A stretch of DNA of 64,000 bases from Paenibacillus thiaminolyticus. Its GTDB lineage: Bacteria; Bacillota; Bacilli; Paenibacillales; Paenibacillaceae. The notes beneath the pieces are model-generated. The model did not search any database, was not told the DNA's origin, and saw only the letters and a list, made by a program, of their open reading frames with translations. The DNA lies in contig NZ_CP041405.1 of assembly GCF_007066085.1 (NCBI RefSeq), positions 434,001-498,000 of the forward strand. Reading direction: 5' to 3'. Both the position numbers and the translations under genes were made by a program. Numbering within the stretch: the stretch's first letter is position 1; the number at the start of each line of letters is the position of its first letter. Below, one piece after another: positions 17,320 to 26,966 of this stretch.

Positions 17320-18771
17320 ATGCCGGTCAAAAACGGGAGCGAGTATATCGAGCGGATAGATAAAAATTCCCCAGACGTTTGGATCGCAGGAGAGCGGGTG
17401 CACGCACCTATGTCGAATCATAAAGCTTTCAAAGGACTTATGGCGACACAAGCTTCCATGTATGACATGCAGCATGCCGAAGAATCGCAAGCTACAATGG
17501 TATATTCTTCGCCCTTGACAGGCGATCCGGTCGGCTTGTCCTTCAAGCAACCGAAGACAAAGAAGGATCTTGCGCTGCGCAGGCAGATGATGCAGGCATG
17601 GGCTAGCATTCATCACGGCTTCCTGGGACGATCTCCCGATTACATGAACACCGCTATTATGGCTTTCTCCGCTGCGGCGGGAGTCCTAGAAGAGAAATAT
17701 CCCGAGTATGCTTCTAACTTGAATCGTTATTATGAATATTGCCGGGAAAACGATATTACGCTTTCTCATGTGTTCATCCAGCCGAAGGCGGGAAGAGTCT
17801 CCACTTTTCTCCGGACATTCGAAGAACCGGAGGCCGCACGAATCATCGAGAAAAATAAAGACGGGATCGTGATTCGCGGGGCCTTTCTGTTAGATACACA
17901 AGGGGCAACCTCGGATGAAATATTGGTCTTCCCCACGCCTTTCTCTTTATCAGGGGAGGAGATAAATCCTTACTCCTTCGCCTTTGCTGTTCCGAGCAAC
18001 CTGAAAGGCGTTAGTTTTGTCTGCAGGGAAAGCTTTGTTGGCGGAGAATCGACCTACAATTATCCGTTGAGCTCCCGGTTTGAAGAAATGGATACGCTTG
18101 TGATTTTCGATGATGCTTCCGTTCCGTGGGACCGCGTCTTTGTATGCGGGGATGAAAAAATGGCGTATCGGTTATTGGATGAAAGTCACTTTCATACCTA
18201 TGCCGGCACCCAGATCATGTGCAAAACTATTGCCAAAACGGAGTTTTTGTTAGGAACCATTGACATGATGGTTACAGCCTGCGGATTGGAGAGTTATGGC
18301 CATATTATCGAAAAGGTGACAGAGGTGATTGTCGCCTTAGAAACACTCAAGGCATTTCAGCTTGCCGCCGAGAAAGGGGCTTCTTCTGATCGATGGGGCA
18401 ATATGCTTCCCGCCCGGAAACCGCTGCTTGCGGCGAATGTATATTTCCAACAGGTGTATCCGCGTATGATAGAAATCATTCAATTAATTGGCGCCAGCAA
18501 TCTGATTATGATTCCGGAAGAAAAAGATTTTGCGGCAGCCATGAGCGATCAATTGCACCGTTACATGAAGGGCATCGATCTGGATGCCAAAAAGAGCGTG
18601 CAGTTATCCAGATTGGCATGGGAACTGAGCGTCAGTACATTTGGCGGCAGGCAGACCGTCTATGAGCGCTTTTTCTTCGGAAATGCCTCTGTGGTTAATT
18701 CCCGGCTGTATGCGGAATATCAAAGCACCAGGCAGAAGTATCAAGACCGGATCAAGGACTTTTTGTCATAG
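17320..18771 (+). CDS. 4-hydroxyphenylacetate 3-monooxygenase-like flavoprotein (HpaB family)
   Basis: A 483-residue protein of the usual HpaB oxygenase length. Family landmarks are the N-terminal YIERIDKNSPDVWIAGERV, the acyl-CoA-dehydrogenase-like middle (SFVGGESTYNYPLSSRFEEMDTLV, cut in its core), DDASVPWDRVF, and the C-terminal LSRLAWELSVSTFGGRQ followed by ERFFFG. It uses FADH2 from a separate reductase to hydroxylate phenolic substrates; no reductase gene adjoins it. The start follows GAGGAGG by five bases. It is a single-gene unit; YoaI or a secondary-metabolism hydroxylase are alternative roles. Confidence 0.88.
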   Translation: MPVKNGSEYIERIDKNSPDVWIAGERVHAPMSNHKAFKGLMATQASMYDMQHAEESQATMVYSSPLTGDPVGLSFKQPKTKKDLALRRQMMQAWASIHHGFLGRSPDYMNTAIMAFSAAAGVLEEKYPEYASNLNRYYEYCRENDITLSHVFIQPKAGRVSTFLRTFEEPEAARIIEKNKDGIVIRGAFLLDTQGATSDEILVFPTPFSLSGEEINPYSFAFAVPSNLKGVSFVCRESFVGGESTYNYPLSSRFEEMDTLVIFDDASVPWDRVFVCGDEKMAYRLLDESHFHTYAGTQIMCKTIAKTEFLLGTIDMMVTACGLESYGHIIEKVTEVIVALETLKAFQLAAEKGASSDRWGNMLPARKPLLAANVYFQQVYPRMIEIIQLIGASNLIMIPEEKDFAAAMSDQLHRYMKGIDLDAKKSVQLSRLAWELSVSTFGGRQTVYERFFFGNASVVNSRLYAEYQSTRQKYQDRIKDFLS

Positions 18772-18994
18772 TGAGAAAGAGTCCTTGTTGCCTAGGCGTA
18801 AATCCGTGTAACTCTTCGCAGCTTGATTGAACCGTAAAAAAAGAACAGGCAAGCGGCCTATCGCTTCGGGAAGCGCCCATCCGTACCTGTTCCTGCTATA
18901 TTGTTTCTCTGGAACAAAATCACCTAAGAATGGGAGCATATTGAGGTAAATATTAGACATACATCAAAAAAATCAAGAATGATTTTGACCTGAG

Positions 18995-19024
18995 AGCCCT
19001 GCTTTTTAGCGGGGCTTTCTTTCT
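18995..19024 (+). terminator. Rho-independent terminator
   Basis: AGCCC-T-GC pairs with GC-G-GGGCT, followed by a T-rich tract. It lies between the monooxygenase and the racemase. A second inverted repeat, GAACAGG with CCTGTTC, lies at about 18843-18892 without a T-run. Nothing else is seen in 18772-19056. Confidence 0.7.
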
Positions 19025-19080
19025 TTTCAATGACGATGGTATGATATTCCTATATCTTGTTGGAAGGAAGCGGGGTTCTC

Positions 19081-19773
19081 ATGAAAACGATTGGACTTAT
19101 AGGCGGGATGAGTTGGGAATCAACAGTTGAATACTATCGAATTATTAACGAAGAAGTGAAAAATAGATTGGGAGGATTGCATTCCGCAAAATGCCTAATA
19201 TACAGCATTGATTTTGAAGAAATTGAACGTTATCAGGCAGAGGAGAAGTGGGAACAGGCGGGTACACTATTAGGTGAGGTTGCCCATTCATTAGAAATAG
19301 CGGGAGCAGACTTTATCGTGATTTGTACAAATACAATGCATAAAGTACTTGAACATATTGAAGAAAAAATAGACATACCCATTCTACATATCGCAGATGC
19401 AACGGCAACTCAAATTCAAAAATCAAATATTGGCACGATAGGGCTGTTAGGTACCAAGTATACAATGGAACAAGAATTCTATAAATCACGGTTGGAGTCG
19501 AACGGGATCAAGGTGTTAATCCCCGATCCTGCAGAACGGGAAATGGTTCATAAGGTCATATATGAAGAGTTATGTGTAGGTAACATTAGGCAGTCATCAA
19601 GAGAATATTATAAACAAGTCATCAAACGTTTAGTTGATGATGGGGCGGAAGGAATCGTTCTCGGTTGTACTGAAATTGGTTTATTGGTGAAAGCAGAAGA
19701 TTCAGAGGTGCCATTATTTAATACGACGGTAATACACGCTGTTGAATCCGTTAATATAGCATTACAACCATAA
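19081..19773 (+). CDS. Aspartate/glutamate racemase family protein
   Basis: A 230-residue cofactor-independent racemase of the RacX/aspartate racemase group. The start MKTIGLIGGMSWESTVEYY is the family signature. The two catalytic cysteines are in CTNTMH and GCTEIGLL, and the internal LGTKYTME turn is typical. The ATG at 19081 was chosen because the family begins here; an in-frame TTG lies eight codons upstream. It probably supplies D-amino acids for wall or spore remodelling. Single gene. Confidence 0.9.
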   Translation: MKTIGLIGGMSWESTVEYYRIINEEVKNRLGGLHSAKCLIYSIDFEEIERYQAEEKWEQAGTLLGEVAHSLEIAGADFIVICTNTMHKVLEHIEEKIDIPILHIADATATQIQKSNIGTIGLLGTKYTMEQEFYKSRLESNGIKVLIPDPAEREMVHKVIYEELCVGNIRQSSREYYKQVIKRLVDDGAEGIVLGCTEIGLLVKAEDSEVPLFNTTVIHAVESVNIALQP

Positions 19774-19885
19774 CTGGAAAGGGAAGGCGCATTCTTCATT
19801 CGGGCGGCTATTTTTACGCTTACTTTTAGGCCCGAGAACGTTTATAATAAATCAAGCATAAAGTATATAAGAAAAGGTGTCATGG

Positions 19886-21442
19886 ATGAGCATATTAAAC
19901 GTAGAACGACTAAGCCACGGCTTTGGAGACCGTGCAATCTTCAAGGATGTATCCTTCCGCCTGCTCAAAGGCGAGCACATTGGACTTATCGGCGCCAACG
20001 GAGAAGGCAAGTCCACATTTATGAATATCATTACAGGCAAGCTTCAGCCAGATGAAGGCAAGGTTGAATGGTCCAAGCGCGTACGCGTCGGCTATCTCGA
20101 TCAGCATGCCGTTCTTAACAAGGGCTTAACGATTCGAGATGTATTGAGGGGAGCCTTCCAATATTTATTTGACCTGGAACAAGAAATGAACGACATGTAC
20201 GGCAAGATGGGGGACGTAACGCCAGAAGAGCTGGAGAAGCTCCTCGAGGAAGTCGGTACGATTCAAGACACATTGACGAATCAAGATTTTTATATGATTG
20301 ATGCCAAGGTCGAAGAGACGGCACGCGGACTCGGTCTGAATGATATCGGTCTGGAAAAGGACGTCAACGATCTGAGCGGCGGGCAGCGCACGAAGGTGCT
20401 GCTGGCGAAGCTCTTGCTGGAGAAGCCGGACATCCTGTTATTGGACGAGCCGACCAACTATCTGGATGAACAGCATATCGAATGGTTGAAGCGATATCTG
20501 CAAGCTTATGAGAATGCATTTATTCTCATCTCGCATGATATTCCATTCTTGAATAGCGTTATTAACCTGATCTACCATATGGAAAACCAGGAGCTAACGC
20601 GCTATGTCGGTGACTATGACAAGTTCCAGCAAGTCTATGAAATGAAGAAGCAGCAGCTGGAAGCGGCTTATAAGCGTCAGCAGCAGGAGATTGCCGACCT
20701 GAAGGACTTCGTCGCACGCAACAAGGCGAGCGTAGCCACGCGCAATATGGCGATGTCGAGGCAGAAGAAGCTGGATAAGATGGAGATTATCGAGCTGGCG
20801 AAGGAAAAGCCGAAGCCGCAGTTCAACTTCAAAGATTCCCGGGCATCCAGCAAGCTGGTGTTCGAGACCAATGATCTTGTCATCGGTTATGATGAACCAC
20901 TGTCCCGTCCGTTGAACCTCCGTATGGAGCGCGGTCAGAAGATCGCACTTGTCGGTGCGAACGGTATTGGTAAGACGACGCTGCTGCGCAGCATTCTCGG
21001 CGAGATTCCGGCGATATCCGGTTCTGTTGAACGGGGAGACAATCTGGATATCGGCTATTTCGAACAGGAAATCAAAGATGCGAACTACAATACATGCATC
21101 GAAGAGATCTGGAAGGAGTTCCCTTCCTTCACCCAATTCGAGGTGCGTGCGGCACTGGCGAAGTGCGGGCTGACGACGAAGCATATCGAGAGCAAAATCG
21201 CCGTGCTCAGCGGCGGCGAGAAGGCGAAGGTTCGCCTCTGCAAGCTCGTCAACATTGAGACCAACCTGCTCGTGCTCGATGAGCCGACGAACCATCTGGA
21301 TGTCGATGCGAAGGAAGAGCTGAAGCGTGCACTCAAGGCATACAAGGGCAGCATCCTGCTCATTTCCCACGAACCTGAATTTTATCGTGAGGTCGTGACG
21401 GAGACATGGAACTGTGAGTCCTGGACGACGAAAGTATTTTGA
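19886..21442 (+). CDS. ABC-F family ATP-binding protein
   Basis: A 518-residue soluble protein with two ABC modules and no membrane segment. Walker A motifs are GANGEGKST and GANGIGKTT; signatures are LSGGQRTKVLLAK and LSGGEKAKVRLCK; Walker B motifs are ILLLDEPTNYLD and LLVLDEPTNHLD. A charged interdomain linker of about 80 residues (around residues 245-325) is the P-site tRNA interaction motif of ABC-F proteins. Members rescue or tune ribosomes, and some protect against antibiotics. The ATG at 19886 follows AAAAGGTG by six bases. A terminator follows directly. Confidence 0.92.
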   Translation: MSILNVERLSHGFGDRAIFKDVSFRLLKGEHIGLIGANGEGKSTFMNIITGKLQPDEGKVEWSKRVRVGYLDQHAVLNKGLTIRDVLRGAFQYLFDLEQEMNDMYGKMGDVTPEELEKLLEEVGTIQDTLTNQDFYMIDAKVEETARGLGLNDIGLEKDVNDLSGGQRTKVLLAKLLLEKPDILLLDEPTNYLDEQHIEWLKRYLQAYENAFILISHDIPFLNSVINLIYHMENQELTRYVGDYDKFQQVYEMKKQQLEAAYKRQQQEIADLKDFVARNKASVATRNMAMSRQKKLDKMEIIELAKEKPKPQFNFKDSRASSKLVFETNDLVIGYDEPLSRPLNLRMERGQKIALVGANGIGKTTLLRSILGEIPAISGSVERGDNLDIGYFEQEIKDANYNTCIEEIWKEFPSFTQFEVRAALAKCGLTTKHIESKIAVLSGGEKAKVRLCKLVNIETNLLVLDEPTNHLDVDAKEELKRALKAYKGSILLISHEPEFYREVVTETWNCESWTTKVF

Positions 21443-21454
21443 TGTTGGAGCATC

Positions 21455-21489
21455 GACTCTATCGCACTTAGTGTGATAGAGTCTTTTTT
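21455..21489 (+). terminator. Rho-independent terminator of the ABC-F gene
   Basis: A 13-bp stem (GACTCTATCGCAC with GTGTGATAGAGTC, one wobble) with a TTA loop, then six T. It starts 12 bases after the stop codon. Confidence 0.92.
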
Positions 21490-21639
21490 AAGATTAAAGA
21501 ATTTATAAATTTTAGGGGGGGGGAAAGCAGGTCTTCCGCCTTGCTTCTGTTCTTGGTAAGGTTAGGATATGGAGACGAGCATCTTGAAACGAATCTTTTT
21601 GGGATCAAAACTGGGCACTCTGTCTCCTGGGGCTTGAAC

Positions 21640-21850
21640 ATGTGGAGGGAATTGCTGCTATGTTACAGGAATTTCGGCACAATGAGTCCGCACCCCGAGG
21701 AAATGCTGCACATCTACATCATTTTAGTCCCTTTTGCTCCAAGTCGAAGAGAAACGGGTGAAATTGCTGCCGTTTTGCAGGATTCCCTTTCTAGTAAAGT
21801 CGTCCATATCGAATTGCTGTATTTGCGCAGGATTTCGCTTGCCGAATCAA
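21640..21850. repeat. Degenerate intergenic repeat array including dispersed repeat copy 2
   Basis: Four related units starting near 21649, 21699, 21760 and 21810 share an AATTGCTG start and a CAGGAAT/CAGGATT middle at 50-60 base spacing. The third unit (21760-21788) matches 14630-14658 with one difference. The open frames across this stretch have no ribosome-binding sites or family features and were not called. Confidence 0.5.
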
Positions 21851-21988
21851 CGTGTCTGGAGAAATCGTGCAGTTCAGAGCGCTTTACATCCATTTTTTCT
21901 ACGGAGAGACAAGTCCAAATGGAGTACCGAAAAATCCCTTGGACTTTTTAACGCCTGGGAGGGAAGACGGATTTGGGGGGCGGACACT

Positions 21989-22294
21989 TTAACCTCCTAA
22001 CCATTTCGAACCGAAGTAGAGGATGAGACACGCAAGCAGATTCGGTAGAGCGACCAGTAATAAAAAAGTGGATAATCGGAATCTGCGATTCATGGATTCC
22101 TTGCCTTCGGTCGCCAAGTCCACACGTCTGGAATCAGGGTCAATCATGGCACCAGAAAAAAGAGCGGCTATTACTAAAGCAGCCAATCCAACATACCCGG
22201 ATAACTTCATCGCAATGGAAATATCCCAAGCGACGATGGACATAGCGGCAATGGCGCTAAGTATAAAAAGTCCAATCCCGAGTGCTTTTTTCAT
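21989..22294 (-). CDS. Small membrane protein, DUF5316-like
   Basis: A 101-residue protein with three hydrophobic segments (about residues 5-22, 32-50 and 76-96). A polar loop, DPDSRRVDLATEGKESMNRR, separates the last two. The arrangement resembles DUF5316 proteins, in which a G-x-x-R-x-x-x-x-x-E loop lies before the last helix; this assignment is tentative. The ATG is preceded by an AGGAGGCAAT site. Function unknown. Confidence 0.7.
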   Translation of the reverse strand: MKKALGIGLFILSAIAAMSIVAWDISIAMKLSGYVGLAALVIAALFSGAMIDPDSRRVDLATEGKESMNRRFRLSTFLLLVALPNLLACLILYFGSKWLGG

Positions 22295-22453
22295 TATTGC
22301 CTCCTTGTCATGACTGATTAAGTTTATATTACCATATCCTACAGATCATGAAATAGCGGCACTCTGTATTCTATGACGGCGTTGGGGTGTCTGGGCATGG
22401 CTGATCGATTCCTTCCGCAAGAATGAAAGGAATACCCATAAGAGCAAGCAGAA

Positions 22454-22480
22454 GGGACTAACCCATGCAGGGTTAGTCCC
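22454..22480 (-). terminator. Probable terminator of the chitinase gene
   Basis: A perfect 11-bp stem (GGGACTAACCC with GGGTTAGTCCC) and 5-base loop lies 36 bases past the chitinase stop codon. The minus-strand 3' flank is only moderately T-rich. Confidence 0.7.
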
Positions 22481-22515
22481 GGTAGATACAGCTTAAATAG
22501 AGCTTCGACTTGCTA

Positions 22516-25500
22516 TTATTCTACAAGCTTCCAGGAGTCATCGCTTCCCGGAATGCTCTGTGTCCACCACTTGGCTTGATAGAGCTTGCCTTCATAGCGA
22601 ACCAAATCGCCTCCTACATACACATTGCCCGGCACGTAATCCACACTGCCGTCTTCATTTGGAATTACTTCTTTTTGCCATGCTTGGGAGGTATCCGGTG
22701 CTTGGCCTTGTACCCACCATTTCGCGGTGTATTTCTCTCCTTTGTAGATGACCGAATCACCTTCGAGGTAGACCTTCTTCGGATCATACGTATCCGCAAG
22801 TCCATCGATAACGGTAATATGGCGCTCTGCAGAGGCTTGCAGGCCTTGGCTGTCTTCTACGGTATACACCAGCTTGTAGGTTCCCGGAGTAGAGGAATCA
22901 ACCGTTCCTTCGATCACGAGGCGATCGGTCAGGTCGCCGTCCTCTTCATCCGAAGCGGTAACCCCTTCTCTCGGATCGAAGTGCTCGCCAACGAGAATCG
23001 TTTTATCCGTTGCGCCATGAATCACAGGCTTGTGATTGATCTTTTCTGCAACAGTGATTGTACGTTCAGCAATTGCTTGCTGCCCTTGGCTGTTCTCTAC
23101 GGTATATACCAGCTTATAGGTTCCTGGAGTAGAGGAGTCAACCGCTCCTTCGATGACGATCCGCTCGGTCAGGTCGCCGTCCTTTTTGTCCGTAGCGGTA
23201 ACTCCTTCTCTCGGATCGAAGTGCTCGCCAACGAAAATCGTTTTATCCGATGCGCCATGAATCACGGGTTTTGAAGCGACCGGCGGGGTGCTTCCATTTC
23301 CGAATGTCTTGAAAATATCGGTAAATTGATATTGAGACGTTACGCCGCTGTTATTTTCCAACATCGCATCCCGGTTCATCGACCAGAAGGAGGTCATCGC
23401 CAGCCCTTTCTCGATCGCATGATCCACAACCCACTGAGACCACTCCGTCGTGAAGACCGGATGAGCCGCTCCTTCAAAACCAATGGACGGCGTGGTTCCA
23501 ATGATGCCATAAGCCTCTTCATCGGTTAGATCAATGTTGGCAAACTGCTTGAAGTACTGCTTCACTTGATTCTTCGTCGAATCAACGGCTCTCAGAGAAG
23601 CGGAACCATAGTTCTCGCCAGGCAGGAGCGTTCCGTTGCCATAGCACATCGTCATGATGTTCACGACTGTGACATCCACGCCGGCAGACAAGTAAGCTTC
23701 CAACACAACCAATTGAACAGAAGTCAGACCGCTTGGCAGTACAGGGAGGGTTAATACGATATCGACTCCCGTTGCATCTTGCAGCTTCTTAATCGCCTTC
23801 GCATTGGCGGCATTCAGGGCTTTGTTCTGAGCGCCGCCCTCAATGTCGAGGTCCAGTCTCGTCAGTCCATAGCCTTGAACAAGCTCCAAATACGTATTGA
23901 AGAGGATATCGGTGTCTTGAGTGACTTCCCAGAATGTAACGCCGTTCAAACCGCCCAGCGAGATCGTGACATCGCCGCCCATCTCGCGAATCTCCCGGAT
24001 AGACTGCTTGATTCCTTGATATTGGGCGTTATCAGCATTTTTTTCATTGAGGACGGAGTACCCTCCCCATCCCCATTGCACTTTGCCGTCAACGATTTGG
24101 CGCGAAATGGTTTGAATAAAGCCGAGATTGAAGAATTTCACGCCTGTGTCCTCGGAAATTCTGGCGAGGTTAGGGGCGCCGTTGTTAGAATAGCCCGGCT
24201 TGGTAACCCATGCAACCATATCGACGAATGGAGAATTGACTTGCTTCGGCCACTCGATGCCTTGGCCAACCCCAAAATCATACCCCGGAGCTGCCGCTTC
24301 GATAACGGTAATGGTGCGTTTTTTCTCGGCCGTTAATCCTTGTGAATCCGTAATGGAGTACACTAGCTCATACTTGCCGGCCACATTCGTATTGACTTCT
24401 CCCGTCACGGTAATACGGGATGTCAGATCTCCGTCTTCTGTGTCCGTAGCGGTTACGCCGGCCAGCTTATCAAAGTTGTCGCCGACTTGAAGCGTCAGGT
24501 CCGTTACGCCATGCAATACAGGCGGTTGATTGTTGCTTGGAGCTTCATCACCCAGAATGAGTTGTCTGTTCATCTCCGGGCTGTTATTCGAGACCCGCTG
24601 AACAAGCTCCATGCTTGTAATCTCGGCATCTCCCTTAAGTTTGAACGTATAGGATCTGCCAGGCTCAATCGTCTTGGCGTCATAAACCGATTTCAAATCG
24701 ACGACTGTATACCCGTTCTCATTGGTTACGGTTCCCGCCAAATAATCGCCGGAAGTGAACGATCCATCGGCTTGGATGTAAAGCTTCGGCAGCTTAACTG
24801 TTTTTGCTCCTCTTTCCACGGCTCTCAATACTTGATTCGATTCGGTCAAAGACTCGTTATTGACGAGGGTAATTTCATACCCTTTATTGTTGCCCCAAGG
24901 CTCTGTATACGGTTTCATAGCAACCGTCACGTCCAGCTTGGTATATTGGATCTCATGTGTTTTCAACGGCTGGCTTCCGAAGAGGCCTTCTTTCGTTACC
25001 TTTGTTAATTTGTCGCGCTTGGCCGGGTCCGTAGTAGGGGCATCATTGGAAGCCATCCAAGCAATGACGCCGCCTAGGCCGCGCTCAAGCACATATTTCG
25101 TTTTCTCTTGAATCGATCTTTCATTGTCATACGTGTAGAATACGCCAGTTGTATTATCATATAGATATGGAGCTTTAGCTGCATCATCCCAGTATTCTTT
25201 GAGATTCGGGTATGCGGCCTTCAACTTGTCGAGATTGCGATAAGACCAAGTCCCTGTTCGGCGGCCGCCGTCCCCCAGGACGAGAGGGGATTCACCAACC
25301 GCGCCGCGGGATGGAGTCTGATCCGCATCCTTGGCAGATAGTGCGGCGTCACCGAATAGTCCCGGATGATTCGGATCGGATCCTTGAGACACCTTATCCC
25401 AGCCGCGAGTATAGTAGGCCGCCCCGATAACAATCTTGCTCGGTTCGGCACCTTGCTGAATCAAATAGTTCACGCTCTCGTCAACAGATAGGTTGTTGCC

Positions 25501-26388
25501 GGTGAGCGGGTCATTTGGATTCGGATACAAGCCGGTATGATGGCCGCTTACCTCATCCCATGCGCCGCGCATGTCATAAGTCATGATGTTGGCAAAGTCT
25601 ACAATGTTGAACAGTCTTGGCACATCAATGCCGATATCAATCTTAGCCTTCGGCGCTGGGAGCGCAACAGACAGTTCATACGCTTTACCAAGCTCGGCTC
25701 CTTGTTTATTCAATGCGTTTTTCAAGTCTTGCAGGAGCACGATATAATTATTTTTATCCTCCGGCGTGGCGTATTTCGTGCCTTCATCGTTTTTATTATC
25801 GACCAGATCAGGCTGGCGAACTTCAGCCGGGAACTCCCAATCCACATCAACGAAGTCCATGTTCGTGTACTTGATGAATTTCATGACATTCTCCACCAGA
25901 TTCGCCCGCTTCGAAGCATCGGCCGCTACAACGGAGAAGTCGCCTGATTTGGACCATCCGCCAAGAGAGATGCCGATTTTCAGGTTCGGGTTTTCTGCGC
26001 GCAATTGCTGCAGGGCGATAAGGCTGCCTGAATTGGCCATATCCCATTGTACGCCATCCTGGCCGACAGGCGCGCCCACAGCCGCATCCTTGTCCGTAAA
26101 GACGAGGTTGCCTTGAGCGTCAAAATCGAGGAACGCATAGTTCAAGTGGGTTAATTGATCGGCGGGAATATCCTTGGGATAAAAGTTCCCTTGTCCTCCC
26201 CAAATCGACCAATCGCCATAGTACATGACATTCCGGATTTCCTGTGTCGAGTTCTTGACCACAGGTTCCTGTGCTGCAGGAACAGTCGTTCCTGCATAAG
26301 CTGGCGCCAATGAAGACACGAACATCATGATGGTCATTACCGTCATGGCGAACAATCTTCGGGCACTCTGCTTTCTCCTAGTCTTCAT
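22516..26388 (-). CDS. Secreted modular chitinase with two GH18 domains
   Basis: A 1290-residue exported protein. Domains in order: signal peptide (1-32, cut after AYA); GH18 domain 1 (about 52-450) with SLGGW and DFVDVDWEFP, catalytic Glu185; linker domain; DUF5011-type Ig-like domain (about 623-697); GH18 domain 2 (about 700-1030) with TRLDLDIEGG, catalytic Glu850, of the ChiD-like short type; two further, nearly identical Ig-like domains (about 1037-1112 and 1119-1194); and two C-terminal chitin-binding modules of the CBM5/12 type (about 1196-1240 and 1248-1290), each with an AKWW motif. Together they degrade crystalline chitin extracellularly. The two catalytic domains differ strongly, suggesting complementary modes of attack. 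The leader carries a c-di-GMP riboswitch. Confidence 0.95.
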   Translation of the reverse strand: MKTRRKQSARRLFAMTVMTIMMFVSSLAPAYAGTTVPAAQEPVVKNSTQEIRNVMYYGDWSIWGGQGNFYPKDIPADQLTHLNYAFLDFDAQGNLVFTDKDAAVGAPVGQDGVQWDMANSGSLIALQQLRAENPNLKIGISLGGWSKSGDFSVVAADASKRANLVENVMKFIKYTNMDFVDVDWEFPAEVRQPDLVDNKNDEGTKYATPEDKNNYIVLLQDLKNALNKQGAELGKAYELSVALPAPKAKIDIGIDVPRLFNIVDFANIMTYDMRGAWDEVSGHHTGLYPNPNDPLTGNNLSVDESVNYLIQQGAEPSKIVIGAAYYTRGWDKVSQGSDPNHPGLFGDAALSAKDADQTPSRGAVGESPLVLGDGGRRTGTWSYRNLDKLKAAYPNLKEYWDDAAKAPYLYDNTTGVFYTYDNERSIQEKTKYVLERGLGGVIAWMASNDAPTTDPAKRDKLTKVTKEGLFGSQPLKTHEIQYTKLDVTVAMKPYTEPWGNNKGYEITLVNNESLTESNQVLRAVERGAKTVKLPKLYIQADGSFTSGDYLAGTVTNENGYTVVDLKSVYDAKTIEPGRSYTFKLKGDAEITSMELVQRVSNNSPEMNRQLILGDEAPSNNQPPVLHGVTDLTLQVGDNFDKLAGVTATDTEDGDLTSRITVTGEVNTNVAGKYELVYSITDSQGLTAEKKRTITVIEAAAPGYDFGVGQGIEWPKQVNSPFVDMVAWVTKPGYSNNGAPNLARISEDTGVKFFNLGFIQTISRQIVDGKVQWGWGGYSVLNEKNADNAQYQGIKQSIREIREMGGDVTISLGGLNGVTFWEVTQDTDILFNTYLELVQGYGLTRLDLDIEGGAQNKALNAANAKAIKKLQDATGVDIVLTLPVLPSGLTSVQLVVLEAYLSAGVDVTVVNIMTMCYGNGTLLPGENYGSASLRAVDSTKNQVKQYFKQFANIDLTDEEAYGIIGTTPSIGFEGAAHPVFTTEWSQWVVDHAIEKGLAMTSFWSMNRDAMLENNSGVTSQYQFTDIFKTFGNGSTPPVASKPVIHGASDKTIFVGEHFDPREGVTATDKKDGDLTERIVIEGAVDSSTPGTYKLVYTVENSQGQQAIAERTITVAEKINHKPVIHGATDKTILVGEHFDPREGVTASDEEDGDLTDRLVIEGTVDSSTPGTYKLVYTVEDSQGLQASAERHITVIDGLADTYDPKKVYLEGDSVIYKGEKYTAKWWVQGQAPDTSQAWQKEVIPNEDGSVDYVPGNVYVGGDLVRYEGKLYQAKWWTQSIPGSDDSWKLVE

Positions 26389-26489
26389 CCGTTATTCACT
26401 TCCTATCAATAGATTATATTAATAGGCAGCTAGGGCAGGGTAACGCTTACATTTATAACGCATACGACTAATAGGGCTTGGATGCTATT

Positions 26490-26572
26490 AATCGGCAACT
26501 GGCTGGCATAGAATTTTCCTTAGCCCCTTTAGCTTTGCGTCACTAGATTTCCCTAGCTTTGCCTAGTAATAC
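26490..26572 (-). ncRNA. Cyclic-di-GMP-I (GEMM-I) riboswitch upstream of the chitinase
   Basis: Read on the minus strand, the conserved GEMM-I elements appear in order. GGCAAAGC comes first. A short hairpin CTAG-GGAAAT-CTAG follows with a GNRA-like loop, then the invariant GACGCAAAGC, then GGGGCTAAGG. The closing segment is ATGCCAGCC followed by AGTTGCCG. The outer GGCAA/TTGCC ends pair. This is the ligand-binding core of class I cyclic-di-GMP riboswitches. It ends about 100 bases before the chitinase ATG. The following sequence can form a TAATAG/CTATTA hairpin but shows no T-run, so the output (translation or an alternative terminator) is not clear. Confidence 0.92.
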
Positions 26573-26966
26573 CTGGACATAAATGCATACGCTTTTACTT
26601 TTAATGGCGGCGATGTATTGTATAACGATGCATGTATGCACCGTTTAATATACAGTATTTTCTCGTTTATTTAATGGGTCTTGCAGCTCATATGTGAATA
26701 TATGAACATAGGTCGATTCTATTATTCACTTGCAACATATAAGGTTAATAATGCGGATGCGATAAGGGACCGTATTTTGATTTCATATGGTTTCATGCTG
26801 TGCATCTTCCTAGTAACTGCGCCATTCCCTTGGCATTCCTTGTTCTGCATTTTTACATTTTTAAGATGTCCGGCAAGGTTTGGGCCAATAGGTCTTAGGG
26901 AGGAGGGGAGATATATCTTGGATTGGATGAACTAGCCGGAGTTCGCAAAATGATAACCGAATATAA

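Noticed and set aside
20594..21370. 258-codon open frame antisense to the ABC-F gene
   Set aside because: Shadow of a codon-biased gene; no ribosome-binding site and low-complexity Leu/Arg composition.
22510..23274. 254-codon plus-strand frame over the chitinase C-terminus
   Set aside because: Internal repetition simply mirrors the duplicated Ig-like domains on the real strand.
22800..23300. Direct repeats resembling a CRISPR-like array
   Set aside because: They are long in-frame repeats encoding Ig-like domains, not short repeats with spacers.
26681..26935. 84-codon frame between chitinase leader and SDR
   Set aside because: No ribosome-binding site or family features; probably chance in A+T-rich DNA.
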